Assembly (NCBI RefSeq): GCF_026017845.1
Contig: NZ_CP100416.1
Location: 3,145,231-3,199,861 of the forward strand
Reading direction: 5' to 3'
Length of the DNA stretch: 54,631 nucleotides
DNA from: Amycolatopsis mediterranei
GTDB lineage: Bacteria; Actinomycetota; Actinomycetes; Mycobacteriales; Pseudonocardiaceae
Part shown: piece by piece, positions 1 through 9,117 of the stretch
Position numbering within the stretch: position 1 is the first letter of the stretch
How the letters are laid out: each line of letters starts with the position of its first letter
Program-made: the position numbers and the translations under genes
Notes under the pieces: generated by a model
Databases searched by the model: none
What the model was told of the DNA's origin: nothing
Seen by the model: only the letters and a program-made list of their open reading frames with translations

Positions 1-168
1 CGGACGACTCGCGTGCCTGGACGGACGACTCGCGTGCCTGGACGGACGACTCGCGTGCCTGGACGGACGACTCGCGTGCCTGGACGGACGACTCGCGTAC
101 TCGGAGGGTCGGTTCGCGTGATCCGGGCCGGGTCTTGCGTGATCGGAAACGTAACTCGCGCGCGGTAA
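1..168. repeat. 21-bp periodic tandem repeat array
   Basis: Four identical 21-bp units run from base 1 to 84, a fifth with three changes occupies 85-105, and the phase continues with growing divergence at 106-126, 127-147 and 148-168. The core CTCGCGT stays in register at the eighth base of every unit, decaying to TTCGCGT, CTTGCGT and CTCGCGC. The unit differs by two bases from the unit that builds the hairpin at 10989-11128, so both belong to one dispersed repeat family. The array is cut by the window edge. No reading frame through it looks like a protein. Confidence 0.9.
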
Positions 169-472
169 CGGATTTTCCGCGTGGCTCCGCCGGTTGCACG
201 GTCCGGCGAGTTGCTTGTGGACATCGCAGTCCGTGGTCGCCCCTTGCGGACGGCGGTGAGTCGATCATTTGTCCGGTGCGTGTCCGGTGACCGGTTCACC
301 GCTGCGCTGAACGGCCTACGTCATCCGGCCCATTCGGGAAATTATCCGTCCTTTGTCACTCGAACGGCTGATGTTTACGGAGAACTCGCGGTACTTGACT
401 GGATCCTGCCGGTGATCACCGGCGTCGGTCAGCGTGAGTCGGGGCACGCGCCTGGAGAATCGGAGGGCGCCC
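169..472. other. Upstream region of the S8 protease gene
   Basis: About 300 bases between the repeat array and the protease gene. An open frame at 181-609 overlaps the protease in another frame and has no recognisable domain, so it is taken as a shadow. The region should hold the protease promoter, but I cannot assign one with confidence. Confidence 0.5.
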
Positions 473-3397
473 GTGCGCCGTACCCGTTCCAACAGATCGA
501 GATCCACTGTGCTCACCGCCGGAGCCGCGGCACTGCTCGCCGCGCTCGGCCTGGTTTCCCCGCCTGTTGCGGGGGCCGCACCCGCGTCCGGCCCGGACGC
601 GTTCAGTGAAACCGCGCAACAGCAAATCGCCGCCCTGCAGGCGGTCAAGGCGGGCCGCACCGCCGCTGAGTCCAAATTGGACAGCAAGCTGCTCGTCGCC
701 GCCAAGGGCGTGGGGAAGCAGCTGACCGCACTGCAATCCGAGGCCGCCGTCTCCCCGGCCGGGACCGTCTTGGTCGACATCCGCGCGAGCAAGGTCTCGC
801 CGGACCTGCTCGCCGGGCTCACCAAGGCCGGGGCCGGCATCCGCGCGGTGTCCGACCGCTACGGCAGCGTCCGCGCCGAAGTGCCGCTGGACAAGGTCGG
901 CGAGATCGCCGCGCGCGGCGACGTCAAGCGCGTCGAACAGGCCGACCAGGCGATGACCGCCCGGGAACTGGCCACGCCGGCGACGACGCCGGGTAAGTCC
1001 GGAACCAAAGCCGAAACCAAGCAGCAGAAGGCCGACCGCATCGCCGGCGAACTGCAAAAGGCCGTCAGCGCCAAGTCGCAGCGCAGTGCCGTCGCGGCCG
1101 CGCCGCTGGTCAGCGAAGGCGACCGGGCACACAACGCCGACCTCGCCCGCCAGCAGTTCGGCGTCACCGGTGTCGGCGTCAAGGCGTGCGCCCTGTCCGA
1201 CGGCGTCGACTCCCTGGCCGCTTCGCAGGCCAAGGGTGAACTCCCGCCGGACGTCGACGTCATCGCCGGGCAGGAGGGCGACGGCGACGAGGGCACCGCG
1301 ATGCTCGAGATCATCCACGACCTCGCGCCCCGCGCCGCGCTCGGCTTCGCCTCGGCGTTCAACTCCGACGCCAGCTTCGCGGACAACATCCGCAAGCTGC
1401 GCTTCGAGTCGCACTGCGACGTCATCGTCGACGACGTGATCTACTTCAAGGAATCGCCGTTCCAGGACTGGATCATCGCCCAGGCCGTGAACGACGTGAC
1501 CGCCGACGGCGCGCTGTACTTCTCCTCCGCGGGCAACGAAGGCAACGTCGCCAGCGGCACCGCGGCGCACTGGGAAGGCGACTTCGCCGACTCCGGCAAG
1601 TCGGTCGGCAAGTTCGCCGGCACCGCGCACAACTTCGCCGGCGCGGCGGGCAACCAGATCTACGAACCGATCTCGAACGCGTCCTCGGCCGGCGTCCCGG
1701 TGACGCTGCACTGGTCGGACCCACTCGGCGCGTCCGCGAACGACTACGACCTCTACCTGCTCGACGCCACGGGCGCGGTGGTCAGCTTCAGCCAGAACGT
1801 CCAGGACGGCACGCAGGACCCGTACGAGATCCTGCGGACGCCCGCGTTCGGCGGTACCGGGCTGCGCCTGGCCGTCGTGAAGTTCTCCGGGGCGAACCGC
1901 TACCTGTCGCTTTCGGCGCTGCGCGGCCGGTTTTCCGACTCGGCGGACGGGCTCAAGGCGTACAACACCCCGGGCGTGACGGTCGGCCACTCGGCCACGC
2001 GGAACGCCTTCAGCGTCGCGGCGGCTCCGGCGGCCAAGGCGTTCGGCCGGGCCCTCGAGCCGGGTGACCCGGCCAACCCGGCGGGCCCGTTCCCGGGCTC
2101 GTTCAGCGGCGCCACCAAGGCCGAGCGGTTCACCTCCGACGGTCCGCGGCGCGTGTTCTACGAGGCGAACGGCACGCCGATCACCCCGGGCAACGTCTCC
2201 TCGACCGGCGGCGAGGTCCGGAACAAGCCGGAGATCACCGCGGCCGACGGCGTGCAGACCAGCGTGACCGGGTTCAGCCCGTTCTTCGGCACCTCGGCCG
2301 CCGCTCCGCACGCGGCCGCGATCGCCGCACTCGTGCTGTCCGGCAACCCGGGCCTGCCGCCCGCGGACGTACGTGAAGCGCTGATCAACACCGCGGTCGA
2401 CATCGAAACCCCGGGTCGCGACAACTTCACCGGGTCCGGCGTCATCCTCGCGGACAAGGTGCTGGCCTACACCGGCGCCAGCCCGCAGCCCCTCGCGGTG
2501 GCCAAGCAGCCGACGGTCACCCCGGCCGACGGCGGCTCGGCGCTCGACCCGGGCGACACCGCCAAGGTGACGCTGCCGGTGACCAACGACGGTGACGGCA
2601 CCGCGGTGTCCACCAGCGTCGTGCTCACCAGCCCGACGCCGGGCGTCACCGTGGCGCCCCGCTCGAAGTCCTACGGCACCATCAGCCCGGGACAGACGGG
2701 CGTGAACGACTTCACCATCACCGTCCCGGCGAGCCAGCAGCTCGGCGTGCCGGTGGTGCTGAACGCCCGCGTCACCTTCGCCGGTGCGCACTCGCCGACG
2801 ACGACGTCCTTCTCGATTCCGGTCGGCACCCCGTCGCCGGTCGCGCAGGACTTCGCCTACGCCGGCGAGCCGGTGGCCATCCCGGACAACAGCCCGGTCG
2901 GCGCGTCGGTGACCATCCCGGTCACCGGGGTCGGCCGCGCGTCGAAGGTGACGTTCTCCTTGGACGGCACCACGTGCAGCACCGACCCGACCTCGACGAC
3001 GGTGGGGCTCAACCACTCGTACGTCGGTGACCTGGTCGGCACGCTGACGTCGCCTTCGGGAGCGAAGGCGACGGTGTTCCAGCGCAACGGCGGCTCGGGC
3101 AAGAACCTGTGCCAAGTCGTCTTCGCCGACAACGCGGCGACCGCGTTCAGCACGGTGACCTCGGCGAACGCCCCGTTCACCGGCTCCTGGCGGCCCACGC
3201 AGGCCCTGACCGGCAACCTCGCCGGCGCGGCGGCCGACGGCACGTGGACGTTCGGCGTGGTGGACGCGGCGGGCGGCGACGTCGGCTCGATCCGTTCGGT
3301 CGCGCTGCACATCAACGGGTTCGTGCAGCCCCCGGCGGCCGGCGCGCCGTCGAACGTGCGGAGCGTGACGAACAACGGCCCGGTGCACCCGCTGTAA
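473..3397 (+). CDS. Secreted S8 (subtilisin-like) serine peptidase with P-domain
   Basis: A 974-residue exported subtilase-family protein. GTG at 473 is chosen because GGAGGG lies 5 nt upstream and the product opens with a normal signal peptide (MRRTRSNRSRS, a hydrophobic stretch, then AGAAPA); the frame stays open to 434. A propeptide-like region covers about residues 40-200. The catalytic domain shows Asp in LSDGVD (about D243), Asn in SSAGNEG and Ser in GTSAAAPHAA. Where subtilases have HGT with the catalytic His, this protein has DEGTAM, a Glu. A CARDB/APHP-like beta domain follows (about 665-780), then a C-terminal proprotein-convertase P-domain with SYVGDL and DGTWTFGVVD. It is expected outside the cell. 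The family call is firm; peptidase activity is uncertain because of the His-to-Glu change. A strong hairpin terminator follows. Confidence 0.9.
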   Translation: MRRTRSNRSRSTVLTAGAAALLAALGLVSPPVAGAAPASGPDAFSETAQQQIAALQAVKAGRTAAESKLDSKLLVAAKGVGKQLTALQSEAAVSPAGTVLVDIRASKVSPDLLAGLTKAGAGIRAVSDRYGSVRAEVPLDKVGEIAARGDVKRVEQADQAMTARELATPATTPGKSGTKAETKQQKADRIAGELQKAVSAKSQRSAVAAAPLVSEGDRAHNADLARQQFGVTGVGVKACALSDGVDSLAASQAKGELPPDVDVIAGQEGDGDEGTAMLEIIHDLAPRAALGFASAFNSDASFADNIRKLRFESHCDVIVDDVIYFKESPFQDWIIAQAVNDVTADGALYFSSAGNEGNVASGTAAHWEGDFADSGKSVGKFAGTAHNFAGAAGNQIYEPISNASSAGVPVTLHWSDPLGASANDYDLYLLDATGAVVSFSQNVQDGTQDPYEILRTPAFGGTGLRLAVVKFSGANRYLSLSALRGRFSDSADGLKAYNTPGVTVGHSATRNAFSVAAAPAAKAFGRALEPGDPANPAGPFPGSFSGATKAERFTSDGPRRVFYEANGTPITPGNVSSTGGEVRNKPEITAADGVQTSVTGFSPFFGTSAAAPHAAAIAALVLSGNPGLPPADVREALINTAVDIETPGRDNFTGSGVILADKVLAYTGASPQPLAVAKQPTVTPADGGSALDPGDTAKVTLPVTNDGDGTAVSTSVVLTSPTPGVTVAPRSKSYGTISPGQTGVNDFTITVPASQQLGVPVVLNARVTFAGAHSPTTTSFSIPVGTPSPVAQDFAYAGEPVAIPDNSPVGASVTIPVTGVGRASKVTFSLDGTTCSTDPTSTTVGLNHSYVGDLVGTLTSPSGAKATVFQRNGGSGKNLCQVVFADNAATAFSTVTSANAPFTGSWRPTQALTGNLAGAAADGTWTFGVVDAAGGDVGSIRSVALHINGFVQPPAAGAPSNVRSVTNNGPVHPL

Positions 3398-3411
3398 CGC
3401 ACTGATACCGA

Positions 3412-3446
3412 TACGGGGCCGTCGCGGCGATCGCGGCGGCCCCGTA
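3412..3446 (+). terminator. Intrinsic-type hairpin after the S8 gene
   Basis: TACGGGGCCG and CGGCCCCGTA form a perfect 10-bp stem around a 15-nt loop and are followed by CCGTTTCTC. It begins 15 bp after the stop codon. The right arm ends 11 nt before the next gene, so the next gene's -10 box (TACCGT, 3445-3450) overlaps the terminator. Confidence 0.8.
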
Positions 3447-3457
3447 CCGTTTCTCCC

Positions 3458-4105
3458 GTGAAGCCACGGGAAGTCGCGGGCGGCGGGCGCGCGGTCGAGG
3501 TGCCGCCCGAGCGGCTGGCGGGGTTCTTCGCGCGGTTCGCCGAGCGGCACGGCGGGATCACGGCGACCGCGGGAACGGCGCACGAGGTCCGCGTGACCGC
3601 GGCCGACGGCACCTCCGCGACCGCCACTGTCCCTTTCGGACCGCTCGAGGAACCTTCCCTCGACACCCTCGTGGCCCACGCGCTGGCGCCCCGGCGCATC
3701 GCGCTCGTGCTGGTGCGGAAGGGCGGCCACAGCGTCGGCATCGCGCGGGACGGCCGGATCGAGGTCTCGCGCACCGACCGGCACCTCGTGCAGGGCCGGT
3801 CCGCCGCGGGCGGCTGGTCACAGCAGCGCTTCGCCCGGCGTCGCGCGGGACAGGCCCGGCACGCGCTCCAGGACGCGGCGAAGGACGTCTTCGAAGTGCT
3901 CTTGCCCCGGCTGTCCGAAGTGGATGCCGTGGTGCTCGCCGGCGACCGGCGGGCCCTCGACGAGCTGCGCGAGGACCGCCGGCTGGCTCCGTTGTTCTCC
4001 CGTGCGGAACCGCGCGTGCTGGACGTCGGCGAACCGAGCCGGGCCGTGCTCGAGGAAGCCGCCGTCCGCGCGCTGTCCGTGCAGGTCACGCTGCGCGACG
4101 GGTGA
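3458..4105 (+). CDS. VLRF1-family peptidyl-tRNA hydrolase (actinobacterial Vms1-like)
   Basis: A 215-residue protein matching the actinobacterial VLRF1 family, relatives of eukaryotic Vms1/ANKZF1, which cleave peptidyl-tRNA on stalled 60S/50S subunits during ribosome quality control. The signature is the loop GGWSQQRFARRR (about residues 118-129), with Gln residues in the position of the eRF1-type GGQ catalytic loop. The rest has the eRF1 domain-2-like fold pattern, ending in VDAVVLAGDRRALDEL and VLDVGEPSRAVL. GTG at 3458 has no Shine-Dalgarno, but TACCGT ends 7 nt upstream, so the mRNA is probably leaderless. It is followed by an ABC-F ATPase gene, another ribosome-acting factor, which supports a translation-rescue role. 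The function is inferred from family. Confidence 0.85.
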   Translation: MKPREVAGGGRAVEVPPERLAGFFARFAERHGGITATAGTAHEVRVTAADGTSATATVPFGPLEEPSLDTLVAHALAPRRIALVLVRKGGHSVGIARDGRIEVSRTDRHLVQGRSAAGGWSQQRFARRRAGQARHALQDAAKDVFEVLLPRLSEVDAVVLAGDRRALDELREDRRLAPLFSRAEPRVLDVGEPSRAVLEEAAVRALSVQVTLRDG

Positions 4106-4144
4106 GACCGCACACGTCCGGAAAATCCGCTGGACCGCGGCCCG

Positions 4145-4200
4145 TACACTGGGCTTTGTGGATATCCAGCTGGAGTGACGCCGCGGCCCCGAGCGGCCGC
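4145..4200 (+). promoter_or_regulatory. Promoter, six-codon leader ORF and hairpin ahead of ABC-F
   Basis: TACACT (4145-4150) sits 7 nt before a GTG at 4158 that opens a six-codon ORF (GTG GAT ATC CAG CTG GAG, stop at 4176-4178). Directly after its stop a hairpin forms between GCGGCC (4183-4188) and GGCCGC (4195-4200). The main TTG start follows 43 nt later. This is the layout of a leaderless leader peptide plus attenuator, as found ahead of some ABC-F and other ribosome-protection genes. The elements are visible; the regulatory role is inferred. Confidence 0.45.
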
Positions 4201-4242
4201 CCGACGCTGTCCTCCGTACGCCCCCTTTCCACGGGAGTTCCC

Positions 4243-5871
<1,629 letters not shown>

Positions 5872-6049
5872 GCCGTGCGTCCATTCGGGTGCAAGATCAC
5901 TCGCCGTAGAGCACTGGAATGGCCCAATGTGATCGCAATTTCGGCTGTTTCACGTCTGTCGTCTGGCATTCCGGCGCTCAGTGTTCGATCATTGCCCCGG
6001 CAGGGGCCGATATGTGGCCCAGAACACTCTCGGCGGGAAGGCGATCGAC

Positions 6050-6259
6050 GTGGCTGATCTCAAGAAAGGCGCGCGGATCACCGGCAACACGCGCGACAAG
6101 CTGGCCGCTGACCTGAAGAAGAAATACGAGAAGGGCTCGAGCATCCGGGCGCTCGCGGAGTCCACGGGGCGGTCCTACGGGTTCGTCCACCGGGTGCTGT
6201 CGGAGTCCGGTGTCCAGCTGCGGGGGCGTGGCGGGGCCACCAGGGTCAAGAAGAAGTAG
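6050..6259 (+). CDS. Small helix-turn-helix DNA-binding protein
   Basis: A 69-residue basic protein with an HTH in SIRALAESTGRSYGFVHRVL (about residues 32-51), a Lys-rich N-terminus (LAADLKKKYEKG) and a tail RGRGGATRVKKK. This compact type is very common in Streptomyces and relatives, and resembles the small actinobacterial nucleoid-associated HTH proteins such as Gbn; that comparison is from memory and untested. GTG at 6050 is chosen because GGGAAGG lies about 9 nt upstream and the homologous part begins there; the frame is open back to 5981 with unconvincing residues. Its 3' end overlaps the convergent membrane-protein gene by 14 nt. Confidence 0.75.
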   Translation: MADLKKGARITGNTRDKLAADLKKKYEKGSSIRALAESTGRSYGFVHRVLSESGVQLRGRGGATRVKKK

Positions 6260-7628
6260 TCGCGGACTGCTGCGCGGGGGGCGCAGCGGGAACTTCGGCC
6301 ACGCGGAACGCCAGGTGGGCCCCGAGCAGGACCAGCGGGTACACCAGGTAGCCGTACCGGGTGGCCGGGGTGAGCAGGATCAACGCGCCGAGTCCGACGG
6401 CGGTGCGCAGCAGTGCGCCGGAGCCGTTCGCGGGGGGCCGGCGCACCAGCCAGACCACCATGGCCACGGCCGCGGCGCCGACGAGCACGAACGCCGCCAC
6501 CTGGCCGACCGGGCCGGTCTCGGCGATCAGGTGGCCCGGCAGCGGGCTGGCCGCGGGCGACCGCACCACGCCCATCCCGAGCGGAAACCGGACGACGTGC
6601 TCGACGAACGCCGCCGGATCCACCAGGTACACCGGCAGGTGCAGGGCGGCCGTCGTGGCCACCAGTGCCGCCGCGAACCGGCCGAGTGCCGGCCAGTCGA
6701 GCCCGTTCTCGTGGCGAACCGAGCCGTGGCGAACCGAGCGGCGGCGGACCAGCACGAGCACCGCCAGCACCGCGGCCGCGGGCGCGACGATGAGCTTCGC
6801 GCTGACGACCAGCGCCAGCACCAGCCCCGACCAGGCGACCCGCCCGGTGGCCGCGAGCGCGCAGCTGAGCACCAGCAGGCCGACGATCGCCAGGTCCGGG
6901 CCGGCCACGGCCCAGGTGAGCGCGGTGAGCGGGCAGGCCAGCGCGAGCTGCGCGGCGCCGACCGGCACCCGAGGCCACTTCAGCAGCTTCACCGTGCCCA
7001 GCACGCACGCGCAGGCGGCGAGGGCGAACATCCAGCGGGCGTCGGTGAGCGCGTCGGTCAGCGGCGTGCCGCCGAACAGTGCCCGCGGCAGCCCGAAGAC
7101 CGCCATCACCGGGCCGTAGGGCGTGTAATCGTTTACCACGGGCGGCCGGCCGAGCGCGGTGACGTCGACGTACGGGGTTCCGTGGTGCAGCAGCAGATCC
7201 GCGGACCGCTCGATCACCCAGACCTCGGGCTGCGCGGCCCACGAGACCGGCGTGATCAGCCAGTCCACTCCGGTCAGTCGCCGGATCACCAGAAGCGCCA
7301 ACGGGAGGATCATCGCCAACAGCGCGACCGCGGCAATGCCACACCAGCGTGAACCGGCTACGCCGCGCGGCGTACGCCCGCTTCGTGCGGACAGCAGCAG
7401 GTAGCCGCTGTGCGCCGCGCCGAGGCCGTACGCGACCGTCGCGAAGTTGCCCCAGACGCGGTAGCCGTAGAACTCCGACAGCAGCGCCGTCGGCAGCGCG
7501 AAAGCCAGGCAGGCCAGGTAGAACCCCAGGTCCCAGCGCAGGGGGGCGGCCTCTCCGGTGCGCGACGGCGCCGTGAAGAGCCGGGCCGCGCGCCGCCATG
7601 CGGGCGCCTGGCCCACCTCCGTTCCCAC
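6246..7628 (-). CDS. GT-C-fold polytopic membrane protein (GT87/DUF2029-like)
   Basis: A 460-residue protein with around ten or more hydrophobic helices. It resembles actinobacterial GT-C glycosyltransferases (GT87/DUF2029 type) that use polyprenyl-phosphate sugars to modify lipoglycans. Features in favour are an N-terminal helix (YLACLAFALPTALL), a loop with PPVVNDYTPYGP that resembles the extracytoplasmic acceptor loop of such enzymes, and repeated TM pairs up to the C-terminal VYPLVLLGAHLAF. I cannot pick out the catalytic Asp with certainty, so a glycosyltransferase is likely but not assured. It is convergent with the small HTH gene (14-nt overlap) and stands alone on its strand. Confidence 0.6.
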   Translation of the reverse strand: MGTEVGQAPAWRRAARLFTAPSRTGEAAPLRWDLGFYLACLAFALPTALLSEFYGYRVWGNFATVAYGLGAAHSGYLLLSARSGRTPRGVAGSRWCGIAAVALLAMILPLALLVIRRLTGVDWLITPVSWAAQPEVWVIERSADLLLHHGTPYVDVTALGRPPVVNDYTPYGPVMAVFGLPRALFGGTPLTDALTDARWMFALAACACVLGTVKLLKWPRVPVGAAQLALACPLTALTWAVAGPDLAIVGLLVLSCALAATGRVAWSGLVLALVVSAKLIVAPAAAVLAVLVLVRRRSVRHGSVRHENGLDWPALGRFAAALVATTAALHLPVYLVDPAAFVEHVVRFPLGMGVVRSPAASPLPGHLIAETGPVGQVAAFVLVGAAAVAMVVWLVRRPPANGSGALLRTAVGLGALILLTPATRYGYLVYPLVLLGAHLAFRVAEVPAAPPAQQSATTSS

Positions 7629-7661
7629 GTCGCCAGGCTACCGAGGGGGCCGCCGCCCGGT

Positions 7662-8516
7662 TCAGCCGACGTCGCGCAGGCGAGGCAGCAGCTTCGCGGC
7701 CGCTTCGGAGGCCTCGACGACGTCGTCGAGGCCGGTGGGCATCAGCACCAGTTCGGTGAAGCCGGCCTCGAGGTAGCTCTGCGTGAGACGCAGGGCGCTG
7801 TCCGCGTCGGACGGCAGCCGGAACTGCACGGCGCGGCGGACGGTCGCCGGATCACGCCCCACGGCCGCGCAATGCTCGTCCAGGACGCGGGAAAGCCGTT
7901 GCAGCTCGGCGATTTCCGTTCCGGGAAGGGCTGCGCTGAGCCAGACGTCGGCGTGCTCGGCGACAATGCGGAGACCGCGCTTTTCGCCGCTGCTGCCCAG
8001 CCACAGCGGGGGTTTCGGTCGTTGCAGCGGCTTCGGATCGCTGATTGCGCCGGTCAGGTGGTAATAGCGGCCTTCGTGGTCGGTGACCGGTTCGGTCCAC
8101 AGGAGACGGAGGATTTCGCAGGTTTCGGCCAGTCTTTCCACGCGTTCCGCCGCGGGCGGCGTGGGCGTGCCCATCATCGCGTCGGTCAGGGTGTCGCCGC
8201 CCGCGCCGAGGCCGACGTCGAGCCGGCCGCCGGAGAGGTGGTCGACGGTCACGGCGATCTTGGCGAAGGTGCCCGGGTGCCGGTTGGTGTTGCCGGAGAC
8301 CAGGCAGCCGATCCGCACCCGCTTCGTCGCTTCGGCCATCGCGGCCAGCAGGCTCCAGCCGTCGAAGATGTCCCCGGTGCGATCGGGGCCCATCGGGACG
8401 AGGTGGTCGAACACCCAGCAGCCGTCGAAGCCGGCGTCGTCGGCGATCGCCCAGATCTCGCGGAGCGCGGCGATGCCGATGTGCTGCTGGGGTGGTTTGA
8501 GCCCGACGGTGGTCAC
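7662..8516 (-). CDS. LLM-class F420-dependent oxidoreductase
   Basis: A 284-residue luciferase-like monooxygenase-fold (TIM barrel) protein of the F420-dependent type. It shows ADDAGFDGCWVFDHLVP near the N-terminus, the RVRIGCLVSGNTNRHPG strand-turn, LSGGRLDVGLGAGG, and PPLWLGSSGEKRGLRIVAEHADVW, all standard for the class. It would transfer hydride to or from deazaflavin F420 in the cytosol; the substrate is unknown. It is divergent from a MarR regulator with only 71 bp between starts and two palindromes in that gap, so regulation by MarR is likely. Confidence 0.88.
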   Translation of the reverse strand: MTTVGLKPPQQHIGIAALREIWAIADDAGFDGCWVFDHLVPMGPDRTGDIFDGWSLLAAMAEATKRVRIGCLVSGNTNRHPGTFAKIAVTVDHLSGGRLDVGLGAGGDTLTDAMMGTPTPPAAERVERLAETCEILRLLWTEPVTDHEGRYYHLTGAISDPKPLQRPKPPLWLGSSGEKRGLRIVAEHADVWLSAALPGTEIAELQRLSRVLDEHCAAVGRDPATVRRAVQFRLPSDADSALRLTQSYLEAGFTELVLMPTGLDDVVEASEAAAKLLPRLRDVG

Positions 8517-8524
8517 GGGAACTC

Positions 8525-8581
8525 CTGATCATCAGCTAGTAAAATCATCAGCGATACTGACGATCAGCGTAGGTGTAGGGT
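8525..8581 (+). promoter_or_regulatory. Palindromic operators and -10 box between F420 oxidoreductase and MarR
   Basis: Two palindromes lie in the 71-bp divergent gap: CTGATCATCAG (8525-8535, perfect about its central base) and ATCATCAG-CGATA-CTGACGAT (8544-8564, one mismatch). TAGGGT (8576-8581) ends 6 nt before the MarR ATG, matching a leaderless promoter. The second palindrome covers the expected -35 region. Autoregulation by the MarR protein is inferred. Confidence 0.65.
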
Positions 8582-8587
8582 CTGCGC

Positions 8588-9019
8588 ATGTCCAGCGCGC
8601 CCCTCGCCGTGACCCAGCGGCTCGGCTACCTGCTCAAGCACGCCCAGCTGCGGCTGGCCGAGCTGGCCGAGCCGCTGTACGCCCCGCTCGGCGTCACCGG
8701 GCGGCAGCTCGCGCTGCTCATGCTCTTCGGCGACGGGCCGGCGCGGTCGCAGCAGGACGGCGCGGCCCGGCTCGGTGTCGACCGGACGACGATGGTCGCG
8801 CTCGTCGACGAACTGGAGGCCAAAGGCCTGGTCCGGCGCGAGGTCGCGCCGGGCGACCGGCGCAAGCGCCTCGTGCTGCTGACTCCCGAGGGGGAGCGGG
8901 TCCGCGAGGCGGGGGCGGAAGTCACGCGGCAGGCCGAGGCGCTCCTGCTGGAACCGCTGTCGGCCGACGACGCCGAGCGGCTGCGCGCCGCCCTGCACCA
9001 GGTCGTTCGCGCGGAGTGA
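8588..9019 (+). CDS. MarR-family transcriptional regulator
   Basis: A 143-residue winged-helix regulator. The HTH is in ARSQQDGAARLGVDRTTMVALVDELE (about residues 50-75), followed by the beta wing GLVRREVAPGDRRKRLVLLTPEG, which carries the DxR motif typical of MarR (GDRRKR). It is divergent from the F420 oxidoreductase and is the likely binder of the palindromes at 8525-8564. The ligand is unknown. The product probably starts at the 5' end of the mRNA (TAGGGT box 6 nt upstream, no Shine-Dalgarno). Confidence 0.9.
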   Translation: MSSAPLAVTQRLGYLLKHAQLRLAELAEPLYAPLGVTGRQLALLMLFGDGPARSQQDGAARLGVDRTTMVALVDELEAKGLVRREVAPGDRRKRLVLLTPEGERVREAGAEVTRQAEALLLEPLSADDAERLRAALHQVVRAE

Positions 9020-9074
9020 ACGATCTCGGGAAGCAAACGGACAGCGAGGGCGTTGTCCAGGTCATATCCGGCGA

Positions 9075-9098
9075 AAACCTCAGCTAAAGTAGAGGTTT
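9075..9098 (+). promoter_or_regulatory. Inverted repeat over a putative -10 box upstream of the ABC exporter
   Basis: AAACCTC (9075-9081) and GAGGTTT (9092-9098) form a perfect 7-bp inverted repeat with a 10-nt centre that contains TAAAGT (9085-9090), a possible -10 hexamer. Inner CT/AG pairs extend the symmetry. It lies 20 bp before the exporter start. The position suits a repressor or MerR-type operator, and the MarR just upstream is one candidate binder. Confidence 0.5.
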
Positions 9099-9117
9099 CT
9101 GATCCTGGGGGTTTCCC

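Noticed and set aside
1..168. CRISPR array
   Set aside because: Units abut with no spacers and no cas genes are near.
181..609. 142-residue open frame upstream of and overlapping the S8 gene
   Set aside because: No recognisable domain and overlaps the signal-peptide region of the protease in another frame.
416..3784. 1122-residue minus-strand open frame opposite the S8 protease
   Set aside because: Arg-rich, low-complexity antisense of a gene with clear domains; typical of high-GC shadows.
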